Of a DNA stretch of 41,816 nucleotides, positions 26,370-35,008 are shown piece by piece. The translations under genes were made by a program, and so were the position numbers. The notes beneath the pieces were generated by a model that saw nothing but the letters and a program-made list of their open reading frames with translations, made no database searches and had not been told where the DNA came from. The stretch comes from Tsuneonella deserti (GTDB taxonomy: Bacteria; Pseudomonadota; Alphaproteobacteria; Sphingomonadales; Sphingomonadaceae), in assembly GCF_014644315.1 (NCBI RefSeq), contig NZ_BMKL01000002.1, positions 1-41,816 of the forward strand, read 5' to 3'. Each line of letters begins with the position of its first letter. Position 1 is the first letter of the stretch.

Positions 26370-29300
26370 AGCCCTGCTGCTCGCCGCGCTGGATAAGATC
26401 GAGCAACGTGAAGCCCGGCTCCTGACATGGGGTCTGGTCGACGGTCACGTCTCGGCGGGCGAGCTGTATGGCATAGTCGATGCACTGCTCGACGATCCGA
26501 GACTGGGCGCCGTGGTTTCGTTCGCGGACGCCGGTCAGGTCATCGCCGCGCTGATCGATCGTGCCCTGCTGTTCGACATCGGCGAGGAATCGGGCTCGCA
26601 ATATCGGTCGCGGATGGCGGAAGGCGTGCGGCTCCTGTTCCGGCTGCGCCAGCTCTTTCCTCAGCATCGCGGCCCGATCGGCTGGCAGACCGCGCCAACC
26701 CTCGTCGCCGACTTCCGCTTCATCTGGCGGCGCCGCCGCTACCCGCGGCGCGAGATCGACGCCGCAACGGCGCTCGCCGGCATCGCGGCGGCGACGCCCG
26801 ATCAGGCCGCACGGGCTGCCCTGTCGGCGCTCATCGACAGCTATGGGCCCCGATTTGCGCTGGCAGGCTTTCAGGTCGCGGCAGCAGCGCGGATTTTGGG
26901 GAGCTTCGAGGGCTCGCAATCGACGGCCACGCTGGTCAGCGCCGGCACGGGCAGCGGCAAGACCTTGGCCTTCTACCTGCCCGCGCTGTCGCGCGTCGCC
27001 TCGCACATCCAGCGCGATGCCGTCGACGACCGGTGGGTCAAGGTCCTCGCGCTCTACCCGCGAAACGAACTGCTGAAGGATCAGTTCGCCGAGGTCTATG
27101 GCCAGGCGCGCCGTCTCGACGCGTCGCTCGCGGCGCGCGGACGCAGGAAAATCCTGATCGGCACGTTCTTCGGTCCGACGCCCCGATCGGCCGAGAAAGC
27201 GCATGCGGCGCGCAGCGGCTGGCGGCAAACGTCTGCCGGTCTCGTCTGCGAGTATCTTCGCTGTCCGTCGCCGGACTGCGACGGCGACATGGCGTGGCGC
27301 GAGACGGACCGCCGCGCCCGGCGTGAGCGGCTCGAATGCCTCGAATGCTCCGCCGTCATCGAAAGCGACGAAATCATCCTCACCCGCGAGCGGCTTCAGA
27401 CGGAGGCGCCCGACATCCTCTTCACCACCACCGAAATGCTCAACCAGCGTATGGGGGACGACCGTTTCCGGCATCTGTTCGGGATCGGCGAGCGGGCGCA
27501 GCGGCCGGTGGAGATGATGCTGCTGGACGAGGTTCACACCTATGCCGGCAGTTCGGGTGCGCAGGTCGCCTTCCTCTTGCGCCGCTGGCGGCGGCTGCTC
27601 CGGCGGCATGTCAGCTTTGTCGGTCTGTCCGCCACACTCAAGGACGGCGCGCGCTTCTTCGCGCAGTTGACCGGCCTATACGAACAAGCGTCGGTCGAAA
27701 TCGCCCCGTCCAATAGCGACATGATCGCGGAAGGCGCCGAGTACCTGCTCGCGCTGCGGGGCGACCCCGTGTCGCGCACCGCACTGCTGTCGACGACGAT
27801 CCAGACGGGGATGCTCCTTTCCCGGCTTCTCGACGCGCCGGATGAACGCAAGAGCCGGGGCATCATCGGGGAACGTGTGTTCCTGTTCACCGACGACATC
27901 GATGTTACCAACCGCATGTATTTCGCCATGCTCGATGCCGAGGGCCGACGGAGCAGCGGCGTACCCGACCTGGCGAGCAAGCCGGATGGCGGCTTGGCCT
28001 CGCTGCGCCGTCCGCTGCCGGTCCAGCATCGCAAGCTGCATGGGCAGGATTGGGAGGCCGTGGTCGAGATCGGCCACAGTCTCCAACCGCAGGACCGCAA
28101 GTCGGTTGGGCGGGTGATGTCGATGGACCCTGGGGTCGGGAATAATCTCGACATCATCGTCGCGACCGCCTCGCTCGAGGTAGGGTTCAACGATCCCCGG
28201 GTGGGTGCGGTCATCCAGCACAAGGCACCGCGCGATGTCGCGCAGTTCCTGCAGCGTAAGGGCCGCGCCGGCCGATCGCGCCGGATGCGACCATGGACGG
28301 TTGCGGTGCTGTCCGACTATGGCCGGGACCGTCTCGCCTATCAGGGCTATGACCTGCTGTTCGACCCCGAGTTGCCGGTGCGTACGCTGCCGATCGCCAA
28401 TCGTTATGTGATGCGCATCCAGGCGGTCTATGCGACGCTCGACTATCTCAGCCAGATGCTGGGCTCTTCGCGCCAGGGGAGCGTGTGGCTGGACCTGTCG
28501 AGCAGTACCGACAACAATTATCAGCGGGCGCGGCAGACAGCGCTCGCCGGCCTGATCCGCCGCATCCTCACCATTCCGGCCGAACTCGACCGCTATACGT
28601 CCTATCTCGCCTCGGCGCTCAAGGTCGATGAAGGCGCGGTCACACCGTTGCTCTGGGACCACCCACGGCCGCTGATGACGCAGGTTCTGCCGACTGCGCT
28701 TCGCCGGCTCGAGAGCAACTGGCGCGCCCGGGGCCAGCCCGGCGAGGACCATCAGGTCTTCAACTCGCCTTTGCCCGAGTTCGCGCCAGCCAACCTGTTC
28801 AGCGATCTCAACCTCCCGGAGGTCGACATCGTCTTGCCGCAGCCCGGCAGCGCAACGCCCGAGCGGGTTGCCATGCCGATCGCGCAGGCGCTTCGCGAGT
28901 TCGCCCCGGGCCGGGTCTCGCGGCGATACGGCATCAGCCATGCGTTCGAGCGGCACTGGTTATGCCCGGCGCTCGACCAGAATCGCGAGCAGGCCGTGCC
29001 GCTCGAGCCGTTCGCCCGTCTTGATCCTCTCGGCGATTGGCGCATCGATGTTGCCGGTTCGGTGCGGCTGGTGCCCGTCTATCGGCCGCGGGTTCTCGAA
29101 GTTCAGCCCCCTCCGGGCACTGTCGTCGATACGTCCAACGCCCGGCTTCGCTGGCGTAGTCAGCTTGTCGCGCGCGATCAGGGCATGGCGCTCGATCCGC
29201 CGCGCGGCAGCCCCTGGACATCGCTGATCGGGGACGTGCGGTTCTACACCCACGAGGGACTGAGCCCGATCGAGGTCCGCCGGATGGCGCTTGGGAGCGA

Positions 29301-30909
29301 CGCGGGCATTCGCTTCCGCGACGGCGGATCGCTCACCAAGGAGTTCCGCTTCGAGGTGGGAGGAGAGGCAGCCGCGCTCGGGTTCGGTCTCGCGGTCGAC
29401 GCGATGTGCCTCCGTCTGCGGTTCCCCGATGCCTTGTGGTCCAACCTCGGACCGGACTCGGACCCGCGCTATCGGGCGATGCGCACCGCGCGATTCCACC
29501 ATCAGGCATTGCACGGGCCCCTCGGCGAACGGGTGGACAATCCATTCGCGCGCGAGTGGCTGGCGCATTTGATGCTCGCAGCCCTCAGCAACGAAGCGAT
29601 GGCGCGTGGGATCTCGTTGCGGGAAGCGGCCACACGCTTGGCGGACGGGAGCGCCGAACTCACGCTCGATCAGACGCTCAACATCCTGTTTCAGTCGGCG
29701 ATCGTCGATGATGCCAATGCCCAGGGCAACCAGCAGGACAAGCTGCGTCAGGATCTGGCCGGCTTCATCGCCGACGGGCAAGTGGTGGCCAGCCTGTTTG
29801 ACCTGGCTGCGATCCTATGGACGCCGATCGACGCGAGCTGGGAGCCATGGCTGCGCGAGCGATATGCTTCGACCGTCGGCGCGGCTGCGCTCAGCGCCAT
29901 TACCAGCCTATGTCCGCAGATCGACGGCGAGAGTCTGATCCTCGATGTGACGGCGGGCCCGCGGGAAGAGGATGACGTGCTCGCCGGCGCGCCCGATAGC
30001 GAGATCTGGATCAGCGAGATGACGCCAGGCGGCAATGGGCAGATCGAAGAGGCGCAACGTCAATATGTCGAGGACCCGCGACGGTTCTTCAGCCTGATGA
30101 CGGCGGCGCTGCGCGACAATGACTTCTCTCTCAGCGATTATCAACTCGGTCGCTTCCTCGCCTCGGTCGTGGAGGGCGATACCGACGATCCATTGCCGAC
30201 CGCGACGCGTGCGTTCCGGCATGCCTTGGGCGCGGAGGAAAGCCATGCGAGTTTCACCGCGTTACGTCACGCGCTCGCAGAGGAAGGTTTCGTCACCTTT
30301 CACGCGTTCATCGTTGCGCTAGCCAACCGTATCCTCCGGCCCGGATCGAGCAGCGACAGCGACGCGTTCTTCCTCGATGCGGTGCGGCTGTGGGACGCCG
30401 AGGAAGCGCGGCTCGGCATCGAACTGGATGCCCGCGTGCTCGCCTATCGCTTGGCGCGCTCCGACGATATCGATGCGGCGCTTGCCCTCGCTGGCATCGA
30501 TCCGCCGGCGGTCAATCCGGATCAGTGGCGATTCGGCGTGGTCTACGGACTGCTGTGGCCGCGCGGCGCGCACATTCGGCAATCGGGCCTCCGGCCCTAT
30601 TCGCCATTTGCCGATCTGCCGTTGCCTGATCCGCTGCTGTTGCGGACCTATCTGGCGGAGGATGCTGCGCTGATCGATCTCGAGTCTGACGGTTGGCAGG
30701 ATCTTTGCCTCGATCGTCTGGCCGACGTCGGCGCGGCGACTTTGGTCTGCCCGATGGCGGCTTCGTCGCTTTTGGCAGACGCGCTGAGCTTCCTAGCGAC
30801 CAACCCGGTGCAGTCGGCCTATCTATCGGTCTTTGCCCGCGTTCAGGCGGTGCGGCGGGTGGAGAACGCCTTCCACGTCGATCTCGATGTCGCGGAGGCG
30901 GTGCAATGA
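26356..30909 (+). CDS. dpdJ: DpdJ, very large DEVH-box helicase with an internal zinc cluster
   Basis: The product is 1517 aa. The ATG at 26356 has GGAG seven bases upstream. It is a superfamily 2 helicase: Walker A SAGTGSGKTLAFYLPA (195-210), DEVH box MMLLDEVHTY (residues 387-396), FVGLSATLKDG, and C-terminal motifs ASLEVGFNDPRVGAVIQHKA and DVAQFLQRKGRAGRSRR (about 598-642). Between motifs I and II lies a cysteine cluster (Cys298, Cys303, Cys308, Cys328, Cys331) that looks like an inserted zinc ribbon. The ~870 residues after the helicase core have no motif I recognise. The general build resembles the YprA/DrmA type of helicase, but the context is Dpd. It is coupled to dpdK by ATGA. Confidence 0.88.
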   Translation: MEADEALLLAALDKIEQREARLLTWGLVDGHVSAGELYGIVDALLDDPRLGAVVSFADAGQVIAALIDRALLFDIGEESGSQYRSRMAEGVRLLFRLRQLFPQHRGPIGWQTAPTLVADFRFIWRRRRYPRREIDAATALAGIAAATPDQAARAALSALIDSYGPRFALAGFQVAAAARILGSFEGSQSTATLVSAGTGSGKTLAFYLPALSRVASHIQRDAVDDRWVKVLALYPRNELLKDQFAEVYGQARRLDASLAARGRRKILIGTFFGPTPRSAEKAHAARSGWRQTSAGLVCEYLRCPSPDCDGDMAWRETDRRARRERLECLECSAVIESDEIILTRERLQTEAPDILFTTTEMLNQRMGDDRFRHLFGIGERAQRPVEMMLLDEVHTYAGSSGAQVAFLLRRWRRLLRRHVSFVGLSATLKDGARFFAQLTGLYEQASVEIAPSNSDMIAEGAEYLLALRGDPVSRTALLSTTIQTGMLLSRLLDAPDERKSRGIIGERVFLFTDDIDVTNRMYFAMLDAEGRRSSGVPDLASKPDGGLASLRRPLPVQHRKLHGQDWEAVVEIGHSLQPQDRKSVGRVMSMDPGVGNNLDIIVATASLEVGFNDPRVGAVIQHKAPRDVAQFLQRKGRAGRSRRMRPWTVAVLSDYGRDRLAYQGYDLLFDPELPVRTLPIANRYVMRIQAVYATLDYLSQMLGSSRQGSVWLDLSSSTDNNYQRARQTALAGLIRRILTIPAELDRYTSYLASALKVDEGAVTPLLWDHPRPLMTQVLPTALRRLESNWRARGQPGEDHQVFNSPLPEFAPANLFSDLNLPEVDIVLPQPGSATPERVAMPIAQALREFAPGRVSRRYGISHAFERHWLCPALDQNREQAVPLEPFARLDPLGDWRIDVAGSVRLVPVYRPRVLEVQPPPGTVVDTSNARLRWRSQLVARDQGMALDPPRGSPWTSLIGDVRFYTHEGLSPIEVRRMALGSDAGIRFRDGGSLTKEFRFEVGGEAAALGFGLAVDAMCLRLRFPDALWSNLGPDSDPRYRAMRTARFHHQALHGPLGERVDNPFAREWLAHLMLAALSNEAMARGISLREAATRLADGSAELTLDQTLNILFQSAIVDDANAQGNQQDKLRQDLAGFIADGQVVASLFDLAAILWTPIDASWEPWLRERYASTVGAAALSAITSLCPQIDGESLILDVTAGPREEDDVLAGAPDSEIWISEMTPGGNGQIEEAQRQYVEDPRRFFSLMTAALRDNDFSLSDYQLGRFLASVVEGDTDDPLPTATRAFRHALGAEESHASFTALRHALAEEGFVTFHAFIVALANRILRPGSSSDSDAFFLDAVRLWDAEEARLGIELDARVLAYRLARSDDIDAALALAGIDPPAVNPDQWRFGVVYGLLWPRGAHIRQSGLRPYSPFADLPLPDPLLLRTYLAEDAALIDLESDGWQDLCLDRLADVGAATLVCPMAASSLLADALSFLATNPVQSAYLSVFARVQAVRRVENAFHVDLDVAEAVQ

Positions 30910-31445
30910 GCTTCGAGACACGACGGATCTTCAAGAGCGCGGTGACCAGCCAGAATCTCATCCGCGAGCTGCTGCAGATGATGTTCCTCGGCGAGCTCCT
31001 CGCACCGGGCGGAGAGCGCGCCTGGCTGGTCAGCCCCTGGATCAGCAACGTGGTGCTATTCGACAATCGGGCGGGCGGTTTCGGTTCGATCAACCCGGAG
31101 TGGGGTAGCCGCGAGATCAGATTGGTGGACGTTCTGACCGACGTCATGGCGCGCGGTACGGCGCTCGGCATCGCGACGAGCCTGGACGGTCACAACGATC
31201 CGCTCATCGATGCGCTCGCCACGGCGGTCGACGAGGCCGGCCTCGGCGACAAATTGTGCGTCGTCCGGCGTCAGCATCTTCACATCAAGGGCGTGTTGCT
31301 CAAGCGAGGTCTGCTCACCGGGTCGATGAACCTCACCTACAACGGCCTCGAATTGAACGACGAGATGGTGGTCTACGACACGACGCCGAAGACGCTCGCC
31401 GAAGCGCGAATCAATTTCGAATCCTATGTGGGCACGGCCGCATGA
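30906..31445 (+). CDS. dpdK: DpdK, phospholipase-D-like domain protein
   Basis: The product is 179 aa with one half of a PLD-type active site: His126 and Lys128 in HLHIKGVLLKRG, followed by LTGSMNLTYNG with the Gly-Ser-x-Asn signature at 139-142. The Asp usually found five residues after the Lys is absent (Lys133 is there). Such small PLD proteins act as dimers, so one HxK per chain is enough to build a nuclease site, as in Nuc/BfiI-type enzymes. That makes DpdK the best nuclease candidate in this operon. Members of DISARM (DrmC) carry a related domain. ATGA overlaps join it to dpdJ and dpdD. Confidence 0.88.
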   Translation: MSFETRRIFKSAVTSQNLIRELLQMMFLGELLAPGGERAWLVSPWISNVVLFDNRAGGFGSINPEWGSREIRLVDVLTDVMARGTALGIATSLDGHNDPLIDALATAVDEAGLGDKLCVVRRQHLHIKGVLLKRGLLTGSMNLTYNGLELNDEMVVYDTTPKTLAEARINFESYVGTAA

Positions 31446-33715
31446 TCGAGGATCTGCCCGCGCGTGAGCAAGAATGGCTGGAACGCTTCTTCGCATCTCC
31501 CAACGAGCTGAGCTGGACATCGCTCGTCGACGGATCGGCGCCTACGGAACAGGCGGATCAGGTTCGGCGGTGGCTCGCGCATCTCGGCATTGGGCGGACC
31601 AACGCGCCGCTCATTCTTCCGTTCGTGCGCGGCGGGGAAGTCACCGGGTGGTATGCCACCACGCAGGGCTCCGCCGGCGGATATGAGCTCGGGGACGAGC
31701 TCAATGCATGGCTCGGGCCGACCTGGCTGAGCCGCTTCGAGCGAGTGCCGAGCGATGCAGCCGACCCGATGGCGGCGGCGCTTCGCAGCCGCTTCGGTGG
31801 AACCGTCTATCGCTTCACAGGTCCCGATGCCGCGGCGATGCGAACGATCGCTGCGCGCTTGAACGATTTTGCCGCACTGCTCGAACGAAGGCCGCGAGTG
31901 ACACGCGCGCGGATCCGCCCGGTCGGCGCGATCCGTGGCGACTTCGAACGGGCGCTGCTGGCCGGCGACGAGACGCAAGCCGAGGCAATGATCGCCGAGT
32001 TGAAGCAGACAGGACGCCTCAACGAGGAGAACCTCAAATATCTCGACGTGCGGCTGAGCGCTGGTCTTGGCCTCTGGCCGCAGATTGCGCGCGATCACTG
32101 GCTCATCAAGACACTCGCAGATCTCGCGCTTCCGCCGCAGATTCTCGCGGATCTGATCGAGGCACTCTACCGCACCTATGTCGACGAGGCCGAAGCGAGT
32201 GGCGATCCGGCCGCTCTGCGCGAAGCCTTCGCGGTTCACGTCGCGACACCGTATCCCAAGTTGTTTGCGTCGCGTCGGGGCATTCGTGCGCCACGCGTGG
32301 TCAAAGCGTTTGCGCTGTTCGAGCAGCTGCAACCCAGTCCCGACCCGACGATCGTCGCTTCGCTCCTCGCGCTGTTACCTGCGGGTACGGACATGGCGGT
32401 GTTCGAGTCGGTGCCTGTCGCAGAGCCCACACCCGCATCTGCCACGACGTTGGACGAAGCGGACGAAGCCTTCGACGATGGGCAGATCGATCGTGCCTTC
32501 GAATTCTACATGCGGCTGCCGCCGAGCAGGAAGGCCATCAGCAGGTTGGTGTCCTGCGTGGGCACGATCGGGACCGACGAAGCTCGGGATCGTCTCCTTA
32601 CGTTACTGGAAGATTCCGATCCGGCGATCCTCGATTCCCTGGCGCCCGCCGTCGCGGCGAAAATCGAGAGCCTGAAGCAGTCGCAGGCCGACGATGCCGC
32701 GCCCGGACAAGCCGAACCGACGAGCGCAGCCGCGGTAAATCCCTGGTTGCGGTGGGCGGAACAGTTGCGGGCAGGCCAAAATCTCCCCGCCGCCGAGCGC
32801 GATGCGCAATCTGCTCCGACGACTTGGGACGCGTCAGAGGTCAGAGACAGCGGCCCGCTCGCGCAGCAGTTCGCCGATATAGTCGGTGGTCTCGACGGCG
32901 AGGCCGGTTTGATCGCTCGTGCTGCCGTTCCGCAGATTTTCGCGAGCTTCTTCCCCGATGACGCGAAGGTGTCACCGGCAGCCAAGCCGATCGCATCTCT
33001 GCTGTTTCTACTGATCGCGATGGACGACGCACTGTCGCGAGCGGATCTGGACCTGCTCGCCCAATTGACGAGCTTGCAGATCGAGCAAGGGCTGTCGTCG
33101 TCGGAATATGTGTCGCTGATGGGTGACCTCGAAGATGTGCAGAAGCGCATCGGGTCCTACGCCTATCTGCCATGGAGCCTCGATGTCAGTGAGGCACTCG
33201 CGATCCTGCCGAGTCCCTCGGATCAGGCGCGAGACGCCAGGCTGAGGCTGTTTCTGCAGGTGCTCGGCCAAGCGACCACCTTTTCCCACCGGCTCGTCCC
33301 CGCCGATCTCGTGCCGATCGAAACGCTGGCGCAGGATTATGGGGTCGGGCCGGAGGCGGTCAGTGCGCTGAAGCGCGAGGCACAGGGGGATGACACGACA
33401 TCAGCTGTGGTGACGAGCCTCAAGGACAAGACGATCGGCATCTACACGCTGGCGGAGGCCGCCGGCAGCCGGGCGAAGGCGGCGCTGGAGGAGCTATTTC
33501 CCGGCTGCAAGGTCGTCGTGAACTCGGATCTGGTGGCAACGGCGCAGCTTACCAGCCTAGCCAAGGCCGCCGACTTGTTCGTGTTCGCGTGGAAGAGCAG
33601 CAGCCACCAAGCATTCTACTGCGTGAAGGATGCGCTGGCCGGCAGGGAGCCGATCTGGGCGCCGGGCAAGGGAACGGCCAGCATCTTGCGAGCCATCTTG
33701 GACCATCTCGGGTAA
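31442..33715 (+). CDS. dpdD: DpdD, Dpd-system protein of unknown activity
   Basis: The product is 757 aa; the ATG at 31442 overlaps dpdK. No known catalytic motif is seen. The N-terminal region (about 1-200) contains short Trp/Gly-containing strands such as EVTGWYATTQGSAGGYELGD. The middle is largely helical with Ala/Asp-rich linkers (about 325-340 and 420-450). The last ~100 residues form a compact alpha/beta-looking domain: KTIGIYTLAEAAGSRAKAAL, CKVVVNSDLVAT, AADLFVFAWKSSSHQAFY, then APGKGTASIL. The name DpdD rests on its membership in a complete Dpd set and its length. It is the last gene of the operon, whereas I would have expected it among the first genes. The stop is TAA at 33713. Confidence 0.8.
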   Translation: MIEDLPAREQEWLERFFASPNELSWTSLVDGSAPTEQADQVRRWLAHLGIGRTNAPLILPFVRGGEVTGWYATTQGSAGGYELGDELNAWLGPTWLSRFERVPSDAADPMAAALRSRFGGTVYRFTGPDAAAMRTIAARLNDFAALLERRPRVTRARIRPVGAIRGDFERALLAGDETQAEAMIAELKQTGRLNEENLKYLDVRLSAGLGLWPQIARDHWLIKTLADLALPPQILADLIEALYRTYVDEAEASGDPAALREAFAVHVATPYPKLFASRRGIRAPRVVKAFALFEQLQPSPDPTIVASLLALLPAGTDMAVFESVPVAEPTPASATTLDEADEAFDDGQIDRAFEFYMRLPPSRKAISRLVSCVGTIGTDEARDRLLTLLEDSDPAILDSLAPAVAAKIESLKQSQADDAAPGQAEPTSAAAVNPWLRWAEQLRAGQNLPAAERDAQSAPTTWDASEVRDSGPLAQQFADIVGGLDGEAGLIARAAVPQIFASFFPDDAKVSPAAKPIASLLFLLIAMDDALSRADLDLLAQLTSLQIEQGLSSSEYVSLMGDLEDVQKRIGSYAYLPWSLDVSEALAILPSPSDQARDARLRLFLQVLGQATTFSHRLVPADLVPIETLAQDYGVGPEAVSALKREAQGDDTTSAVVTSLKDKTIGIYTLAEAAGSRAKAALEELFPGCKVVVNSDLVATAQLTSLAKAADLFVFAWKSSSHQAFYCVKDALAGREPIWAPGKGTASILRAILDHLG

Positions 33716-33717
33716 TC

Positions 33718-33741
33718 GCCGCTGCCGCTGCCGCTGCCGCT
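33718..33741. repeat. four tandem copies of the hexamer gccgct
   Basis: Four exact head-to-tail copies of gccgct begin two bases after the dpdD stop codon. Such a tract can change length by slippage. It is outside the reading frame, so a change would not alter a protein. No function can be assigned. Confidence 0.7.
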
Positions 33742-33867
33742 TTGCGATGATGTCAAACGACATACAGGGACGAGAGAACCGGCCACTCAAGCACGCTCAA
33801 CCTTGGGAGGGGGCGCGTAGCCCACCCGCTCTGGTGGTCTCTTTGACGCGCAGTAGATCCGATCGAT

Positions 33868-34194
33868 TTACGCGATAGCCTGCAACCCCTTGTTCTTGAC
33901 CAGGTTCAGCAACTTCAACGAGGGGCCATCCGGCCGCTTCTCGCCCCGCTCCCATTTGCTGACCGCATCCTTTCGGACATTGAGGTAATGGGCGAAGACC
34001 GGCTGGGAGACATTCTCGCGCTCGCGCAGCGCACGAATCTCCTCCGGCGCGAGCGGCTCGACCGGGCTGAGACAGAGCGCGTCGAATTCGCGCATAGTGG
34101 CCTTGTCGATCAGGCCCGCGCCATGGAGCCCCGCTGCGGTCTCATGGACCGACGCGAGAATAGAGCTCTCAGCTTTCCTGCGCTTCGTCGTCAT
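33868..34194 (-). CDS. HTH antitoxin of a RelE/HigBA-type pair
   Basis: The product is 108 aa. The C-terminal half is a Cro/C1-type helix-turn-helix of the NadS/HigA kind: LAPEEIRALRERENVSQPVF, then YLNVRKDAVSKWERGEKRPD, and a KLLNLVKNKG end. The N-terminal half would wrap or neutralise the toxin. The gene overlaps the toxin gene by 26 bp and follows it, the higBA order (toxin first), rather than the relBE order. It probably represses its own promoter, located at 34588-34616. The stop is 152 bp from the end of the convergent Dpd operon. Confidence 0.9.
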   Translation of the reverse strand: MTTKRRKAESSILASVHETAAGLHGAGLIDKATMREFDALCLSPVEPLAPEEIRALRERENVSQPVFAHYLNVRKDAVSKWERGEKRPDGPSLKLLNLVKNKGLQAIA

Positions 34195-34558
34195 CTTCCA
34201 CCTTCACAAACTCGCCCGCGGTAATGCCCTTGTCGATATCGGCATCCGACAGGGCCAGCAGCACCTCGGCGAGCTTCCTCAACGCCTTGAGCTCCTTGGC
34301 GGTGACGTTCGCCTTCTCGTTCTTGGCAAAGGCATGGGCGAAGAAGCTGTGCCCGCCGACCTTGAACAGAATGATCGTCCGAAACCCGCCTGACTTTCCT
34401 CCACCGGCCCGGGCGACCCGCTGCTTGTAGACGTGCCCGCCGAGATCGGCATCGAATTCTCCGGCCGCCACTTCGACGGCCGCCTTCGCAAGGCTGACAT
34501 CCGTGAGGCCCGCCTTGCGGGCGAAGCGCGCGAACGTCTTGGTCATCAGCACCGTCAT
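34169..34558 (-). CDS. RelE/HigB-like toxin
   Basis: The product is 129 aa and fits the RelE/ParE-superfamily group annotated as type II toxins (COG4737-like): KTFARFARKAGLTDVSLAKA, VYKQRVARAGGGKSGGFRTI, ILFKVGGHSFFAHAFAKNE and NVTAKELKALRKLAEVLLAL. The conserved block GGGKSGGFRTI followed by FFAHAFAKNE is characteristic of this toxin family, whose members cut mRNA at the ribosome. The start is ATG at 34558; an ATG four codons later is also possible. Paired with the overlapping HTH antitoxin it should stabilise the element or the adjacent Dpd cargo. The assignment is by family pattern; target specificity is unknown. Confidence 0.88.
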   Translation of the reverse strand: MTVLMTKTFARFARKAGLTDVSLAKAAVEVAAGEFDADLGGHVYKQRVARAGGGKSGGFRTIILFKVGGHSFFAHAFAKNEKANVTAKELKALRKLAEVLLALSDADIDKGITAGEFVKVEDDDEAQES

Positions 34559-34587
34559 GGGCGCATCCGGCCGTCATTGCGATTCAT

Positions 34588-34616
34588 AGTGTAGTCCTTA
34601 GAGCTATGGTATTCAA
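34588..34616 (-). promoter_or_regulatory. sigma70-like promoter of the toxin-antitoxin operon
   Basis: Read on the minus strand, TTGAAT (34616-34611) is followed after exactly 17 bases by TACACT (34593-34588). That is 4 of 6 matches to TTGACA and 4 of 6 to TATAAT, with optimal spacing. Transcription would start near 34581, about 23 bases before the toxin ATG. The surrounding ~60 bp are AT-rich compared with the window. Confidence 0.5.
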
Positions 34617-34805
34617 GGGGAGCGGAAGCATTATTGGGTCATTCAGGCGCGGCGCGCGCGACGCCGTCAAGCACCGCTTCTTGCGGGTCAACCGGGGCGC
34701 GGTTCGCGCGCCTTCAAGCGCAGCCGGACTTGCCATTCGTTCTTCTAATGTTCTAACTCCGGTCCGACGCCCCTTGTGGCGATTCGTTCCATCCTGGAGC
34801 TCGCT

Positions 34806-35003
34806 ATGCAGCATGACGTCTGCCTGCGCGCCGCCGCGCGTGCGATCTACGATGCCTGTTTTCCGACGGAAGAGCTGGCGCCGGTCGGTTTCGAAGAGGC
34901 CGAGCGATACGGCACCATCCACTATCGCCGTGCGGTCGAAGCCGCACAGAACGCGCGCGAGCATCTGCTGTACGACCGCGAGGCGCAGCCGAGCCTGTTT
35001 TAG
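34806..35003 (+). CDS. small protein of unknown function convergent with the relaxase gene
   Basis: The product is 65 aa from an ATG at 34806 with GGAG eight bases upstream. The sequence (MQHDVCLRAAARAIYDACFP, then a Glu-rich helix and YGTIHYRRAVEAAQNAREHL) is balanced in composition, and its codons follow the GC-rich third-position pattern of the real genes here, so it looks coding. I do not recognise the family. It ends 5 bp from the relaxase stop, on the opposite strand. It may be a small accessory gene of the conjugative element. Confidence 0.5.
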   Translation: MQHDVCLRAAARAIYDACFPTEELAPVGFEEAERYGTIHYRRAVEAAQNAREHLLYDREAQPSLF

Positions 35004-35008
35004 GTCGG

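Noticed and set aside
15793..31445. Reading the SNF2, DEVH helicase and PLD genes as a DISARM system
   Set aside because: DISARM also pairs helicases with a PLD protein, but here there is no DNA methyltransferase or DUF1998 (DrmB) gene, and the same operon has a DNA-type Tgt, DGQHR proteins and preQ0 genes, which define Dpd.
33750..33837. Small hairpins (33750-33763 and 33822-33837) as terminators between dpdD and the antitoxin gene
   Set aside because: Stems of only five base pairs without a U tract; too weak to call.
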